Notes: generated by a model from the letters alone, not told the origin. A DNA stretch of 64,000 nt from Anaerolineae bacterium (GCA_017303635.1 JAFLCG010000005.1:372001-436000); one strand, 5' to 3'. Positions 53,694-62,700 are shown, counted from the first letter of the stretch. Made by a program: numbers and translations.

Positions 53694-54077
53694 GTGTTCA
53701 GATGAACACTTGAACAGGTGTGTGTTTGAACACTTGTGCGTTCGTTCAAGTGTTCATCCGTTCAGATTTTAGAAGGCAGGATGGCATCCAGCAGTTCGCG
53801 GATGGCCTCGCCTTTGGTGATGTGGTGTCCGCGTTCCTTGCGCCATTTCAGGCACAAAGCGTCAATCGCTTGAGCCTGATCGTCGTAGAGGTCAAAACTC
53901 TGCCGATGGATTGGTCGTTCCAGCTTTTGCGATTTTTCGACAACGTGGGGTTGTTCAACTGTGCGCTCGTTCAAGTGTTCAGGCGTTCGTTCGTTCATCT
54001 GTTCATCTGTGCGTTCGTTCAAGTGTTCAGGTGTTCGTTTGTTCATCTGTTCATCTGTGCGTTCGTTCAGGTGTTCA
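53694..54077. repeat. Array of GTTCAAGTGTTCA-type partition/iteron repeats
   Basis: The 13-mer GTTCAAGTGTTCA occurs at 53744-53756, 53969-53981 and 54017-54029, with a one-base variant at 54065-54077; the last three are exactly 48 bp apart within a gene. Inverted copies lie at 53703-53715 (full) and 53727-53736 (10 bp) in noncoding DNA, beside the palindrome GTGTTCA-GA-TGAACAC (53694-53709). Sharing the words TGCGTTCGTTCAAGTGTTCA between coding and noncoding DNA indicates a DNA-level role such as a centromere site. Confidence 0.6.
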
Positions 54078-54202
54078 ACCGGTTTTTCATACAAATGCCG
54101 GATGTGGTCAACGGGCGAGGGGGAAGCAGGCGGTGAACGAAACACCTCCCTGGAGGGTGTTGGGGCAAAGAAGGGGCTATCGGCAAGGCCAGACCGCTTC
54201 AT
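53762..54202 (-). CDS. ParG/ParB-like ribbon-helix-helix protein with 16-residue tandem repeats
   Basis: 146 aa. The C-terminal part (99-142: HRQSFDLYDDQAQAIDAL ... TKGEAIRELLDAIL) fits a ribbon-helix-helix DNA-binding fold. Residues 43-84 are two and a half copies of a 16-residue unit (EHLNERTDEQMNKRTP, EHLNERTDEQMNERTP, EHLNERTVEQ), encoded by the 48-bp repeats. N-terminal part is Pro/Ser-rich. It overlaps parA by 4 bp and is downstream of it, as ParG and similar centromere-binding partners often are. The partition role is inferred from context and fold. Confidence 0.68.
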   Translation of the reverse strand: MKRSGLADSPFFAPTPSREVFRSPPASPSPVDHIRHLYEKPVEHLNERTDEQMNKRTPEHLNERTDEQMNERTPEHLNERTVEQPHVVEKSQKLERPIHRQSFDLYDDQAQAIDALCLKWRKERGHHITKGEAIRELLDAILPSKI

Positions 54203-54960
54203 CGCGCCAGTACCTCCTTGATGAGTGCTCGGTAGGCGACCGCGCCGCCGCTGCGGGCGGAGTGGGCGAAGATGTGGGTATGTCGGGAATGGGCTTCTTC
54301 CAGCGCCACATTCTTGGGGATGGTGGTCTTGAAGACCAGATCGCCAAAGAAAGTGCGGACCTGTTTTTCAACATCCCGCGAGACGATGGTGTGATCGGCA
54401 AAAGTACACAGCACCCCCAGCAGCTTCAAGTCGGGATTGAGCCGGGTCTGCTGCACCATCGCAATGGTCTCCTGCAATTGATCCAGTCCGGTCAGGGCGA
54501 AGTAGGCCGTTGAGACCGGAATGATGAGGCGGTCACTGGCGACGAACGAGTTGATGGTGAGAAGACCCAGTGAGGGGGGATTGTCGATGATGATGTAGTC
54601 GTATCGGGACTGGATTTCGTCAATGGCTCGTTTCAGACGCGCACTGCGATTGTCGAGCGCCTGCGCCAGTTCCAGATCGGTGCTGGACAGGCGAATGTGG
54701 GACGGCGCAAAACTCAGATTGGTGAACGCGGTTGACCGAATGACCGACGGCAGCGGCGCAAACTTCATGATGACATGATGGAGTGATTTCTCCAGGCTGA
54801 TCTCGATGTCCGGATGGATGAAGACCTGGGTGGCATTGCACTGCGGATCAGTATCAATGAGCAGGACTTTGTAGCCCTCCAGAGCCAGGCCAGCCGCTAG
54901 ATTGATGGAGGTGGTCGTTTTGGCAACCCCGCCTTTTTGATTGACGATTGAAATGACCAT
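54199..54960 (-). CDS. parA: ParA family partition ATPase
   Basis: 253 aa. Deviant Walker A KGGVAKTTT (9-17), LIDTDPQCN (A' box) and DYIIIDNPPSLG (Walker B), all in the usual spacing; no N-terminal helix-turn-helix, so it is of the short type that relies on a partner for DNA binding. Flanked by small ribbon-helix-helix genes on both sides of the same strand. Drives segregation of the element, or of its extrachromosomal form. Confidence 0.93.
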   Translation of the reverse strand: MVISIVNQKGGVAKTTTSINLAAGLALEGYKVLLIDTDPQCNATQVFIHPDIEISLEKSLHHVIMKFAPLPSVIRSTAFTNLSFAPSHIRLSSTDLELAQALDNRSARLKRAIDEIQSRYDYIIIDNPPSLGLLTINSFVASDRLIIPVSTAYFALTGLDQLQETIAMVQQTRLNPDLKLLGVLCTFADHTIVSRDVEKQVRTFFGDLVFKTTIPKNVALEEAHSRHTHIFAHSARSGGAVAYRALIKEVLAR

Positions 54961-54966
54961 AGGTTG

Positions 54967-55161
54967 TTATTGGCGCGTCCGCACATACTCCGACACCACC
55001 AGGCGCAGCATGGCGGAGAGGGCGATATTGCGGGACGTGGCCAGTTCTTGCAATTGGTGTTTGAGCGCACGCGGAGCATAGAACTTGATGAGCGTTTCAG
55101 CGGTAGCTTGGCGGGGTGGTTTTTGGGTCATAGGTGGGACTGAAATAGTCCTGGTACTCAC
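54967..55161 (-). CDS. Small CopG-like ribbon-helix-helix protein
   Basis: 64 aa from GTG at 55161, or 54 from ATG at 55131; neither has a strong ribosome site. Residues 22-62 (AETLIKFYAPRALKHQLQELATSRNIALSAMLRLVVSEYV) have strand-helix-helix pattern typical of Arc/CopG repressors. It lies 6 bp before parA and could repress the par operon or copy number. Confidence 0.6.
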   Translation of the reverse strand: MSTRTISVPPMTQKPPRQATAETLIKFYAPRALKHQLQELATSRNIALSAMLRLVVSEYVRTRQ

Positions 55162-55233
55162 CTAATCATATCCGCCTACTCCTTGTCAACCAGCAGAAAT
55201 GATTCTGCTTGCGGTGGGTGTGGGGAAGAGTCT

Positions 55234-55473
55234 ATGATGGGGGTCATGAACTACTCCCCAACCTTGCCCCGTTCCGGCGTGATCTTTACATACGGACATG
55301 ACCCGTCTAACCGTTTCAGCCAACATCTCATCCGGCAAGATAAGCAGGCTCTCCAGCGCCTCTATGAGGGACTCTTCCAACGCAGTGGGATGATTAAGGA
55401 TGGCCCCACCGATGCCTCCACCACCATTGATGAATTCCTCTATGGCTGGCCGCCTTTTGAGGATAGGGCATAA
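55234..55473 (+). CDS. Orphan VapB-like antitoxin relic
   Basis: 79 aa from ATG 55234 (GGGGAAGAG upstream). Its C-terminal half, LQRLYEGLFQRSGMIKDG followed by TDASTTIDEFLYG, closely parallels the next gene's LKRMYAAFSTITGICKEP and TDASSTIDEVLYG. The N-terminal DNA-binding part of that family is missing and no toxin gene follows directly. Probably a partial or degenerate antitoxin copy. Confidence 0.5.
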   Translation: MMGVMNYSPTLPRSGVIFTYGHDPSNRFSQHLIRQDKQALQRLYEGLFQRSGMIKDGPTDASTTIDEFLYGWPPFEDRA

Positions 55474-55502
55474 GCCGGGCCATTTTGCCTGCTTGTAGGA
55501 CG

Positions 55503-55528
55503 TAAGCGGATCTTATATGATGCGCTTA
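55503..55528 (+). promoter_or_regulatory. Dyad overlapping the vapB start
   Basis: TAAGCG (55503-55508) and CGCTTA (55523-55528) flank TTATATGAT and end 1 bp before the vapB ATG. This suits an autoregulatory operator. No ribosome site precedes that ATG, so the message may be leaderless. Confidence 0.4.
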
Positions 55529-55529
55529 T

Positions 55530-55805
55530 ATGCCAGCCGCCATCAAGACCACCATGAATTTCACGCCCGCCTTTCATTGGCAGCTCAAGAAAGCCGCTGA
55601 AGAAGCGGGTAAACCGATGGCGGAACTGGTCGAGGAGAAACTGGCTCCCATCCTGACCTCGCAGGAACGGGAACGCCTGAAGCGGATGTACGCGGCCTTT
55701 TCTACCATCACCGGAATCTGCAAGGAACCGGTGACGGATGCCTCCAGCACCATTGATGAAGTCTTGTACGGGTCGGGCGTGACCCGACCCCAGGGAGGTG
55801 CATGA
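55530..55805 (+). CDS. VapB-like antitoxin
   Basis: 91 aa. N-terminal strand-helix-helix (IKTTMNFTPAFHWQLKKAAEEAGKPMAELVEEKLAPIL) suggests ribbon-helix-helix DNA binding; the C-terminal tail TDASSTIDEVLYG is the likely toxin-binding part. It overlaps the toxin start by 4 bp (ATGA at 55802-55805), the usual layout of toxin-antitoxin pairs. Confidence 0.75.
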   Translation: MPAAIKTTMNFTPAFHWQLKKAAEEAGKPMAELVEEKLAPILTSQERERLKRMYAAFSTITGICKEPVTDASSTIDEVLYGSGVTRPQGGA

Positions 55806-56212
55806 AGTCTTTTGACATCCTGGTGGATAGTGATGCCTTCATCGCCCTCATCGTCTACTACGATGCCCACTTCCAACGCGCTCACAGCAGTATGGACCGC
55901 TTTGGACGGGAGGAGAAACGCCTGGTCACGACCGAACTGGTCGTCGCTGAAACCGCCTCGACCCTGAGCCGTCGCTTCAGTTATGACCTGGCCTGTCAGT
56001 TCATTGACTTCATTCGCCATGGACAAGTGCCCATTATCTTCTTGAATGACGATTTACAAAAGCGTTCCCATGACCTCTTCCTGGCTGAGAAGCGTGAGCA
56101 AACCAGTGCCGTTGATTGTGCCAATATCGCGGTAGCCGAATATTATGGCATCGATCAGCTATTCAGCTTTGATGGCATCTATTCCCATCATCACCTCACG
56201 TTGGTCGGATAA
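55802..56212 (+). CDS. vapC: PIN-domain ribonuclease toxin (VapC family)
   Basis: 136 aa with the four PIN acidic residues in order: Asp9 (ILVDSDAF), Glu50 (VVAETAST), Asp105 (SAVDCANI) and Asp124 (FSFDGIY). Family toxins cleave tRNA or rRNA when free of antitoxin. Translationally coupled to the antitoxin gene. Part of it (about 55892-55990) is duplicated in the relic at 62602-62700. Confidence 0.85.
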   Translation: MKSFDILVDSDAFIALIVYYDAHFQRAHSSMDRFGREEKRLVTTELVVAETASTLSRRFSYDLACQFIDFIRHGQVPIIFLNDDLQKRSHDLFLAEKREQTSAVDCANIAVAEYYGIDQLFSFDGIYSHHHLTLVG

Positions 56213-56234
56213 ACAACCGATCAGCCCGTATACG

Positions 56235-56316
56235 CCCCTACATGACTTCACAACAGCATTTTGGCAAGTTCACTGATGGTGTCGGTGAACGCATCCAACT
56301 CGCCCCGTTTTTTACG
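56235..56316. repeat. Direct repeat, left copy: primase gene 3'-end relic
   Basis: About 82 bp closely matching 62762-62846, the 3' end of the primase gene and its flank. On the minus strand 56248-56316 still encodes RKKRGELDAFTDTISELAKMLL and a stop codon, against the primase end WRKQRGESDTFTDTITELAKMLL. Together with the vapC fragment at the other side it brackets the two secreted-protein genes. Confidence 0.75.
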
Positions 56317-56575
56317 ACAACTATATCTCGACAGCAACCAACGAGTAGCGACTGTCCAGCTGGCATTCGGCAATTTTGACGCGGAGGCCGCCACCGCTCT
56401 CTACAACATCGTCATCTAGCTGCTTGTGGCTTGGAAATTCCTCGCGATCATCGAGGAAGAGGTAAACATCTGCAATGCTATAACAAATCTGTAATTAAAG
56501 TAGCCCAAGCGCAGGTTGCAAATTATACATTCTTAAGTTACGTTAATCTATAAGCATAAACATAGGGAGCAACCC
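56317..56575. other. Short gene relic and promoter region before the large secreted protein
   Basis: Plus-strand codons from about 56325 to 56419 read QLYLDSNQRVATVQLAFGNFDAEAATALYNIVI and stop, looking like the end of a protein whose start is gone. The remainder is AT-rich and should hold the promoter of the next gene; GGGAGC lies 7 bp before its ATG. Confidence 0.4.
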
Positions 56576-59500
56576 ATGCACAGCCAACGCCTTCCGACGT
56601 TGACCGTCTCATTATTCATATTTTGCTTCATGCTGCTTTCCACCAATGCACCAACTTTATTAACCGCTCAGGATGCCCCTGTCACTCCATCTATTAATGA
56701 AACATCAATCCCGCCAACAGACGAAGCTACCCTCGCGTCACCGACTGAAGTCCCAACCGATGTACCCGTTCCGACGGTTGCTGAACCACCTACGCCCCTA
56801 CCTACCGAAACCCTGATTCCATCACCTTTCCCCAGCGAGACTCCCACTGAAACCTCTTCGCTGACCGCGACGACTACAGGCTTTGAAACTGCAACCGAAG
56901 CGCCAACCGTTTCTGAAACAGCTTCGCTCACAGTAGAGCCATCCTTAACAGTGATACCAACCGCTACCGAAGAAGTGACGCCCCTGCCTACCATTACTGT
57001 CACCCCCAACGGGGAAGTTCCAATTGGGACAGTGGAGTGGAGTAGTAATTTTGATAACTTGGATGATAAAGCCTGGTCAATTAGCCGGAATGCCCAAGTT
57101 GTTGCGACTGATACAGGAAACGGTCTCAGGTTACTCGCCGACGAGAGCATGCCTATTGTGTTTGGCCCGGGTAATCTAAGCGATGTAACCTTGTTATCTC
57201 GATTGTCAATCGTTTCTGGTACGACTTCAATAGGAGTTCGTTTTAGCCAGGCTGGCTCCTATTGGGTGAGCATAGCCTCTGATTCCATCATATCACTTTA
57301 CAAAACGGATACTTTAGTGGGTGAAGCCAGTCTACCAGTTGGAGCATCATGGATCAATTTGACCGTTAGCGTAATTGGAGGGCAAGTTACCCTTTCAGTT
57401 GATGGCCTGCCCATACTTGTCTTTAATGACCTTGATCCGCTGCCTTCTGGTGCGGTGGTTGTTAGTCTTGATTCATCTGTGCCCAGCGAAGTCATTCTGG
57501 ATCAACTAACGATTTCAGCTATACAAGTACAACCTCCAACACTTATCTCCCCAACAACATCTGTTAGTGGCCTGACTTCCAGCCTCATGATGAACCCCCT
57601 TGCGGTTTCAGCACGTCTTGTATTTTCCTATCGGGTTTCCCAAACTCTTGGTCACACTGAACTTTTTCTCGTTAATGATGATGGAACCAGCCGCTCGCAA
57701 TTGAGCAATACGCCTGCTGGTGCGATTGAGACATGGCCGGATTGGTCACCAGATGGCACCAGAATCGCCTTTGTTTCATTACGGCATGGCAATGAAGAAA
57801 TCGTCCTGATAAATCGAGATGGAACCTACCCAAGCTCCAGCCGGTTAACGAACTGGCAATACCGGGATACTTGGCCTATCTGGTCGCCAGATGGCACCAG
57901 AATCGCCTTCTTAAGGCAATTTTTAGTCAGCCCAAATGTATATAGATACTCATTGTGTGTGTTGACCGTTTCTGGTGCGAGTGCAAGCTGCCCCAATAAT
58001 TATCCGTCCGATTGGGATTTCAGTTTTCGCCCTTCGTGGTCTCCTGATGGAAACACCATTCTGGCGTATGTCTCATCTCCATCTTATTCTGGCCTGCGTC
58101 GGTTTTCAGCCGCAGGGGTAGATCAGGGACAGTTTCTTGTGACCGCTTGCGGTGATTACTCACCGGACGGCAATCAATTTGTCTACTTCTCTACAAACAC
58201 AGTAAATATGTCCGTCTATGATATAGGAGCCGGAACAAGTCGCACGCTGGCTATTGATAACCCGATTAACTACGAAAGCGCATATACCTTCGATTGCAAC
58301 TGGAGTAGCCCTAGTTGGTCGAGAGATGGCAGCAAAATCTATTTCCCCGGGATAGACATATTCTCAGTACCCGCAACTGGATCCAACTTACCGAATGCCA
58401 ATTGGACAAATATTACAAATCTGTGGACTGGCTCCCCCAATCTCCCGCAACATTATTCAGTAGACGCAGGCCCAGCCTTTAACGGCCCAACCCTTACGCC
58501 TACCTCGTCCCCCAGTCCCACTCCTGCGGCGACCCCTACGCCCACCGGCTCCGGCTCCCAAACCCTGACTTTCCAGATCAACCTCGGCTCAGATGATGTC
58601 AACGAGATCAACGAGTCCACTGTCACTTTTACACCATCGGGCAGCGAAGTCTGGGCGGGCAACGGCGGCTCGATAGCCAACAGCTATTTCGGTTTGCGCT
58701 TCAACAATGTCACCATCCCGCGCGGAGCCAGCATCGCTGCCGCCTATCTGGAGTTTTATTCTTCCAAAAACCAGACTTTTAGTAACCCGGTTAGCGCCCA
58801 GGTCTATACGCAACTGGCTGATAATGCTGCCACCTTCAGCAGCACCAGCCGACCCTCTCAACGGGCATTAAGTACCAATATGGTGCCAAATAGCTCGAGC
58901 CTGTCCTGGAATGCCAATACCTGGTACACCTTCCAGGCGGGTTTGCACACCGTCATTTCGGAAGTCACCAACCGTCCCGGCTGGCAGAGTGGCAATAGTC
59001 TGGCCTTCATCATCCGGGGCAATTCCGGAGATGCCGTTCGCCGCCGCTTTTTCCGTAGCTTTGAACACAACCCTACCCTTTCCGCCCGCCTGGTGGTGAT
59101 TCTATATGGGCCGACGGCATCCCCAACCCTGACTCCCACCCGCACCTTCACCCCGACCGCGACTCCAACCGGCGGCAATCAGCAGACCCTCATCCTGCAA
59201 ATTGCCAGTGGTAATGATGATGTCAACGAGGTCACCCTCGATAGCAACAATCAATTGATCTATGAGCCATCTATCGCACCTCTCTGGGTTGGCACTGGTG
59301 GGTCACAGAGCAATAGTTATCTAGGTCTCCGATTTACCGGGCTGACTATTCCTTACAATTCCACCATCGTCTCGGCCCGCTTAGAGTTCAATGTGCCATC
59401 TGGATCCACAGGCGCTATTAACGTCGGTACCCGCATTTGGACAGAAACGGCCTTAAACCCCCAACCCTTCAGCAGCACCAATCGACCCTCCGCGCGGGCG

Positions 59501-61237
59501 TTGAGTTCTGAGTTTGTGGATCATTCCAGCAATACCAGTTGGCCCGCAGGATGGTATGTGTACCATAGCGGATTGGTCAACTTACTTCAGGATGTCATCA
59601 TGCAATCCGGCTGGCAGAGCGGCAATAGCATGGCACTCATACTGCGCGGGAATGTTGGTACATGGGGCCGCAAGTTCATGAACAGTTATGAGAATGATGC
59701 GGCGCTGGCTCCCCGCCTGATCATTACCTGGAACAATGTACCCTTCTGCCCGAGCGCCCTCCCCGGCAGCTCGATCAGCGCCGCCCCCGTCTGCAACCAG
59801 GTCAGTACGCCGACCCCCGACCCCTTCTGTCGGGTCAGCTTCATCTCGCAGGCAATCGCTCAGAATTATCCTTTGGATCGTCGCCAAGAACTCTGGGACA
59901 TGGATATTATTCCTCACAGTAATCCATCAACCCCGCTTTACATACGCGGACTGACTGCGCCAACCATCAATTCCGGTAAACGACCTGATCTATCTGTTGA
60001 TTGGTCAGCTTCAAACTACATCGTGCATCAACGTGTAGCGTTTGCCCAAACGGTTAGTAACGTGAACGATCAGCAAATCTGGTATCTGGTCAGCTCACCT
60101 GTTCTGGCACGCTTCTGGGTGCCGGTGCGCTATGACGGTGTAAACTATTCAACCATTACTGATCCTTGTAACGGCGATTCCCGCCTCGAACCAACACCCG
60201 CATCCTTATCCTTGCCCTACGACCGCCGTGCTACAGCTAACTATGCCATTGAGCACAGCTGGTTAAATGACACTTTAGCCAACCCGATTGCGGGTCAACG
60301 GGCTACACGTCGGCTAGGAACCTTCAATCAAAGTGGTACATTCATGCCATTTGCAAACTTCACCTATTCTAGCCTGAGTGGGCAACCTGGACAGACCGCC
60401 TCAATGTTATTCCTCTCAGAGGCTATGTGGATGGGCGGTTTGCCCATGACGAGTTCGAGTACCACAAACATTTGTGATGTCACGCTAACTCTCAATGGAG
60501 GTTGGTGTTACCGCTGGGTGCCTGCTGCTGGTATTGGTGATCCTAGCAATCCGTGGGATAAGCATGAGCAAGTGGTTATTTATTACACACTTACTCAAGC
60601 TCCAATCACCGTAGCTGGTTACAATGTCACCAATAATGTGCTGAGTAATTCCAACAAACTGGCACGACTCACATTCACCGGAGCTTTGAATTCAACTTTC
60701 TTATCAGGTAATCGCTCAGGAATTGATAACTTCAATACGCCTGACACACCTGGCACCACTGACTTCAATAACTCGATCCCCACACTCCGAAATGGGATAG
60801 TCGAAAGTGTTTCTGACTTGAACTCCCTGATTGCTCAACATCTAATTTTAGTTCGAATGGGAGATTACATTCTCATCGACCCTGTTAATACCGGACAAGG
60901 GGCGCATGGCCTGCTCATTGTAGGTTGGGGTCCGATTGAGAATTGCATAACCTCTATGACCACTCGTCGCACTATAGCAAACTTCACCGAGACTCGTGTG
61001 TCTGCCAACACCGTGCCCTATGTGGTCGATTTTGTTCGTGGCCCCAGCCCAACACCCAGACCATTCTATTGTTCGATGTATAATGATCAGACCGCTCCAA
61101 CAGTAGGGTTCTTCAATCGACATGATTGGTATTTCTATCCGATCCTCCCCGGACCACTTCCTTCACAACTGACAGTTGCTGCCAATCGCTTATACGTTGA
61201 CCCTAATTGGCAATGGACAGCTACCGACGGTACATGA
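56576..61237 (+). CDS. Large secreted multidomain protein (propeller, repeat domains, C-terminal hydrolase-like part)
   Basis: 1553 aa. Signal peptide 1-31; Thr/Pro/Glu-rich linker to about 150; a LamG-like beta domain (about 153-315); TolB/PD40 propeller repeats (WPDWSPDGTRIAF, WPIWSPDGTRIAF, RPSWSPDGNTILA) to about 640. After a TPTSSPSPTP linker come two tandem copies of a roughly 180-residue DNRLRE/CBM96-like domain (SYFGLRFNNVTIPRGASIA; SYLGLRFTGLTIPYNSTIV), split by another Thr/Pro linker. The last 480 residues include GAHGLLIVGWG, reminiscent of papain/C39-like fold His regions, but the function is not established. No sortase or membrane anchor seen. Likely co-transcribed with the next gene (18-bp gap). 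Confidence 0.75.
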   Translation: MHSQRLPTLTVSLFIFCFMLLSTNAPTLLTAQDAPVTPSINETSIPPTDEATLASPTEVPTDVPVPTVAEPPTPLPTETLIPSPFPSETPTETSSLTATTTGFETATEAPTVSETASLTVEPSLTVIPTATEEVTPLPTITVTPNGEVPIGTVEWSSNFDNLDDKAWSISRNAQVVATDTGNGLRLLADESMPIVFGPGNLSDVTLLSRLSIVSGTTSIGVRFSQAGSYWVSIASDSIISLYKTDTLVGEASLPVGASWINLTVSVIGGQVTLSVDGLPILVFNDLDPLPSGAVVVSLDSSVPSEVILDQLTISAIQVQPPTLISPTTSVSGLTSSLMMNPLAVSARLVFSYRVSQTLGHTELFLVNDDGTSRSQLSNTPAGAIETWPDWSPDGTRIAFVSLRHGNEEIVLINRDGTYPSSSRLTNWQYRDTWPIWSPDGTRIAFLRQFLVSPNVYRYSLCVLTVSGASASCPNNYPSDWDFSFRPSWSPDGNTILAYVSSPSYSGLRRFSAAGVDQGQFLVTACGDYSPDGNQFVYFSTNTVNMSVYDIGAGTSRTLAIDNPINYESAYTFDCNWSSPSWSRDGSKIYFPGIDIFSVPATGSNLPNANWTNITNLWTGSPNLPQHYSVDAGPAFNGPTLTPTSSPSPTPAATPTPTGSGSQTLTFQINLGSDDVNEINESTVTFTPSGSEVWAGNGGSIANSYFGLRFNNVTIPRGASIAAAYLEFYSSKNQTFSNPVSAQVYTQLADNAATFSSTSRPSQRALSTNMVPNSSSLSWNANTWYTFQAGLHTVISEVTNRPGWQSGNSLAFIIRGNSGDAVRRRFFRSFEHNPTLSARLVVILYGPTASPTLTPTRTFTPTATPTGGNQQTLILQIASGNDDVNEVTLDSNNQLIYEPSIAPLWVGTGGSQSNSYLGLRFTGLTIPYNSTIVSARLEFNVPSGSTGAINVGTRIWTETALNPQPFSSTNRPSARALSSEFVDHSSNTSWPAGWYVYHSGLVNLLQDVIMQSGWQSGNSMALILRGNVGTWGRKFMNSYENDAALAPRLIITWNNVPFCPSALPGSSISAAPVCNQVSTPTPDPFCRVSFISQAIAQNYPLDRRQELWDMDIIPHSNPSTPLYIRGLTAPTINSGKRPDLSVDWSASNYIVHQRVAFAQTVSNVNDQQIWYLVSSPVLARFWVPVRYDGVNYSTITDPCNGDSRLEPTPASLSLPYDRRATANYAIEHSWLNDTLANPIAGQRATRRLGTFNQSGTFMPFANFTYSSLSGQPGQTASMLFLSEAMWMGGLPMTSSSTTNICDVTLTLNGGWCYRWVPAAGIGDPSNPWDKHEQVVIYYTLTQAPITVAGYNVTNNVLSNSNKLARLTFTGALNSTFLSGNRSGIDNFNTPDTPGTTDFNNSIPTLRNGIVESVSDLNSLIAQHLILVRMGDYILIDPVNTGQGAHGLLIVGWGPIENCITSMTTRRTIANFTETRVSANTVPYVVDFVRGPSPTPRPFYCSMYNDQTAPTVGFFNRHDWYFYPILPGPLPSQLTVAANRLYVDPNWQWTATDGT

Positions 61238-61255
61238 GTATATAAGGGAATAAAG

Positions 61256-62521
61256 ATGCGACTCAAATTTCGACTGCACTTTATCTGCGTACTGTTAGCA
61301 TTAGCGGGAACGGGGCTTCAGCCAAACCGGGATAGTTATGCACAGGATCAGGAGACGATTGTACCTGAACTGATTATATCGGCTCAATGGCATCCTCAGG
61401 GAAATGGCCTTCTCATCAGTGGACGCGCCGGGATGGAGGAATGGGGATTGTGGGTCTATGATGCCAATTTACAACCAGTGCGTTTCTTTCCAAACCCTTC
61501 TCCGGTCAGCGCATCCTGGAGTCCGGATGGTACACGTTTTGCGATGGGACGCCGGATCATCGCGGCAGATACCCTGGAGCTTCTGCTTGACTTCGATGCC
61601 AATTCCGGGATTGGTGGTTGGAATGCGGATGGCAGCCAGGTATTGGCCTGGGTCAATGAAACGACGCTTGGCTTTTATGACTCAACTAACGGTAGCTTAC
61701 TACGTTCATTGTCCGTAGGCACGACCATACCCGATGCCGTCAGTTGGAGTCCTGATTCGCGCTTTCTCCTGTATGTCCAGCCGACCGGTATGATTGATGT
61801 CATTGATGCCTTGACGGGTAATCGGTTGACGACGTTCCCGCTGGAGTACCAGTACCCACTCGGACTGAACTGGAGTGCGGATAGTCGCTATCTTGCTGCT
61901 GGATTTATCCGCGAGGCTGAGCCAGGAGAAATCAACATACTCCCGGATGCGGCTAGCCCAACAGTAGCCTCAGTTCTTGTTTGGGATGCCGTCACAGGCT
62001 CTAAGATCCATCAGTTTGACGGATTGATGGCTGCTCCATCGATTATCCGGTGGAACCCCCAAAGATCAGAATTGTCAGCTGGTACCGGTCTGGGACTCAT
62101 CTATGTCTGGGACATGAATACAGGCCAGCAACTTGATGTGTTAACGACAGTGGGTGGATTGTCTACGTTTGATTACAGTCCATTCTCAGGACGTTTATTC
62201 ATTGGGACAGCTAACACTGACTCTACACGGGCAGGATTACTAGATTCTCGCCGCGAATCGCTAGTGGAACAAGAGAGTTACTACACCCAAACCATCATTC
62301 GCAATGTTATGGAGGTTCTGGTTCCAAATCCATCTATGGCCCTGCTCGAGCAGGTGGAAGCAGCCTGTGTACCGAGGAGTGTAGACGCTCTACTGCCAAC
62401 AGTTGACCGTATAACTACAGCCGGCAGTTATATTCAAGCAGTCGAGCAAAACGATGCCATATCTCCCGGTTGCCGCGCCGACCTGCTCGCGGTCGCCACC
62501 GCCTTGCAAGCCAGCCCGTAA
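61256..62521 (+). CDS. Secreted WD40-like beta-propeller protein
   Basis: 421 aa. Signal peptide ending near SYAQ (residue 30). Seven or so blades follow with motifs like ISAQWHPQGNGLLIS, VSASWSPDGTRFAMG, DAVSWSPDSRFLLYV, LGLNWSADSRYLAAG and IIRWNPQRSELSAG. A helical Cys-containing tail (about 340-421) ends the protein. Follows the large secreted protein closely and ends with a clear terminator. Function unknown, probably protein or polymer binding outside the cell. Confidence 0.78.
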   Translation: MRLKFRLHFICVLLALAGTGLQPNRDSYAQDQETIVPELIISAQWHPQGNGLLISGRAGMEEWGLWVYDANLQPVRFFPNPSPVSASWSPDGTRFAMGRRIIAADTLELLLDFDANSGIGGWNADGSQVLAWVNETTLGFYDSTNGSLLRSLSVGTTIPDAVSWSPDSRFLLYVQPTGMIDVIDALTGNRLTTFPLEYQYPLGLNWSADSRYLAAGFIREAEPGEINILPDAASPTVASVLVWDAVTGSKIHQFDGLMAAPSIIRWNPQRSELSAGTGLGLIYVWDMNTGQQLDVLTTVGGLSTFDYSPFSGRLFIGTANTDSTRAGLLDSRRESLVEQESYYTQTIIRNVMEVLVPNPSMALLEQVEAACVPRSVDALLPTVDRITTAGSYIQAVEQNDAISPGCRADLLAVATALQASP

Positions 62522-62535
62522 CCCACCCCCTTGCA

Positions 62536-62580
62536 AAAACCGGAACAAACGCGAAATAGTTGTTCCGGTTTTGAGTTTCT
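62536..62580 (+). terminator. Rho-independent terminator
   Basis: Perfect 13-bp arms AAAACCGGAACAA (62536-62548) and TTGTTCCGGTTTT (62560-62572), then GAGTTTCT. It lies 15 bp after the stop of the propeller gene and ends the two-gene cargo unit. Confidence 0.75.
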
Positions 62581-62601
62581 GCCTGTGCCATCATGTTCAC
62601 A

Positions 62602-62700
62602 ATGGAACTCTTCGGACGCGAAGAGAAACGGTTGGTCACTCCCGAACTGGTCACCGCTGAAACCGCCTCCTCCCTGAGCCGCCGGTTCAGTTATGAGTTA
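62602..62700 (+). pseudogene. vapC fragment (right copy of the duplicated flank)
   Basis: Encodes FGREEKRLVTPELVTAETASSLSRRFSYEL, matching vapC residues 34-63 (FGREEKRLVTTELVVAETASTLSRRFSYDL) with about 80% base identity by eye. The first 30 and the last 70 codons, including three of four catalytic acids, are missing. It then runs into the primase 3' end. Confidence 0.8.

Noticed and set aside
53962..54085. CRISPR-like array because of regularly spaced repeats
   Set aside because: The 48-bp units are contiguous without unique spacers and encode a peptide repeat; no cas genes nearby.
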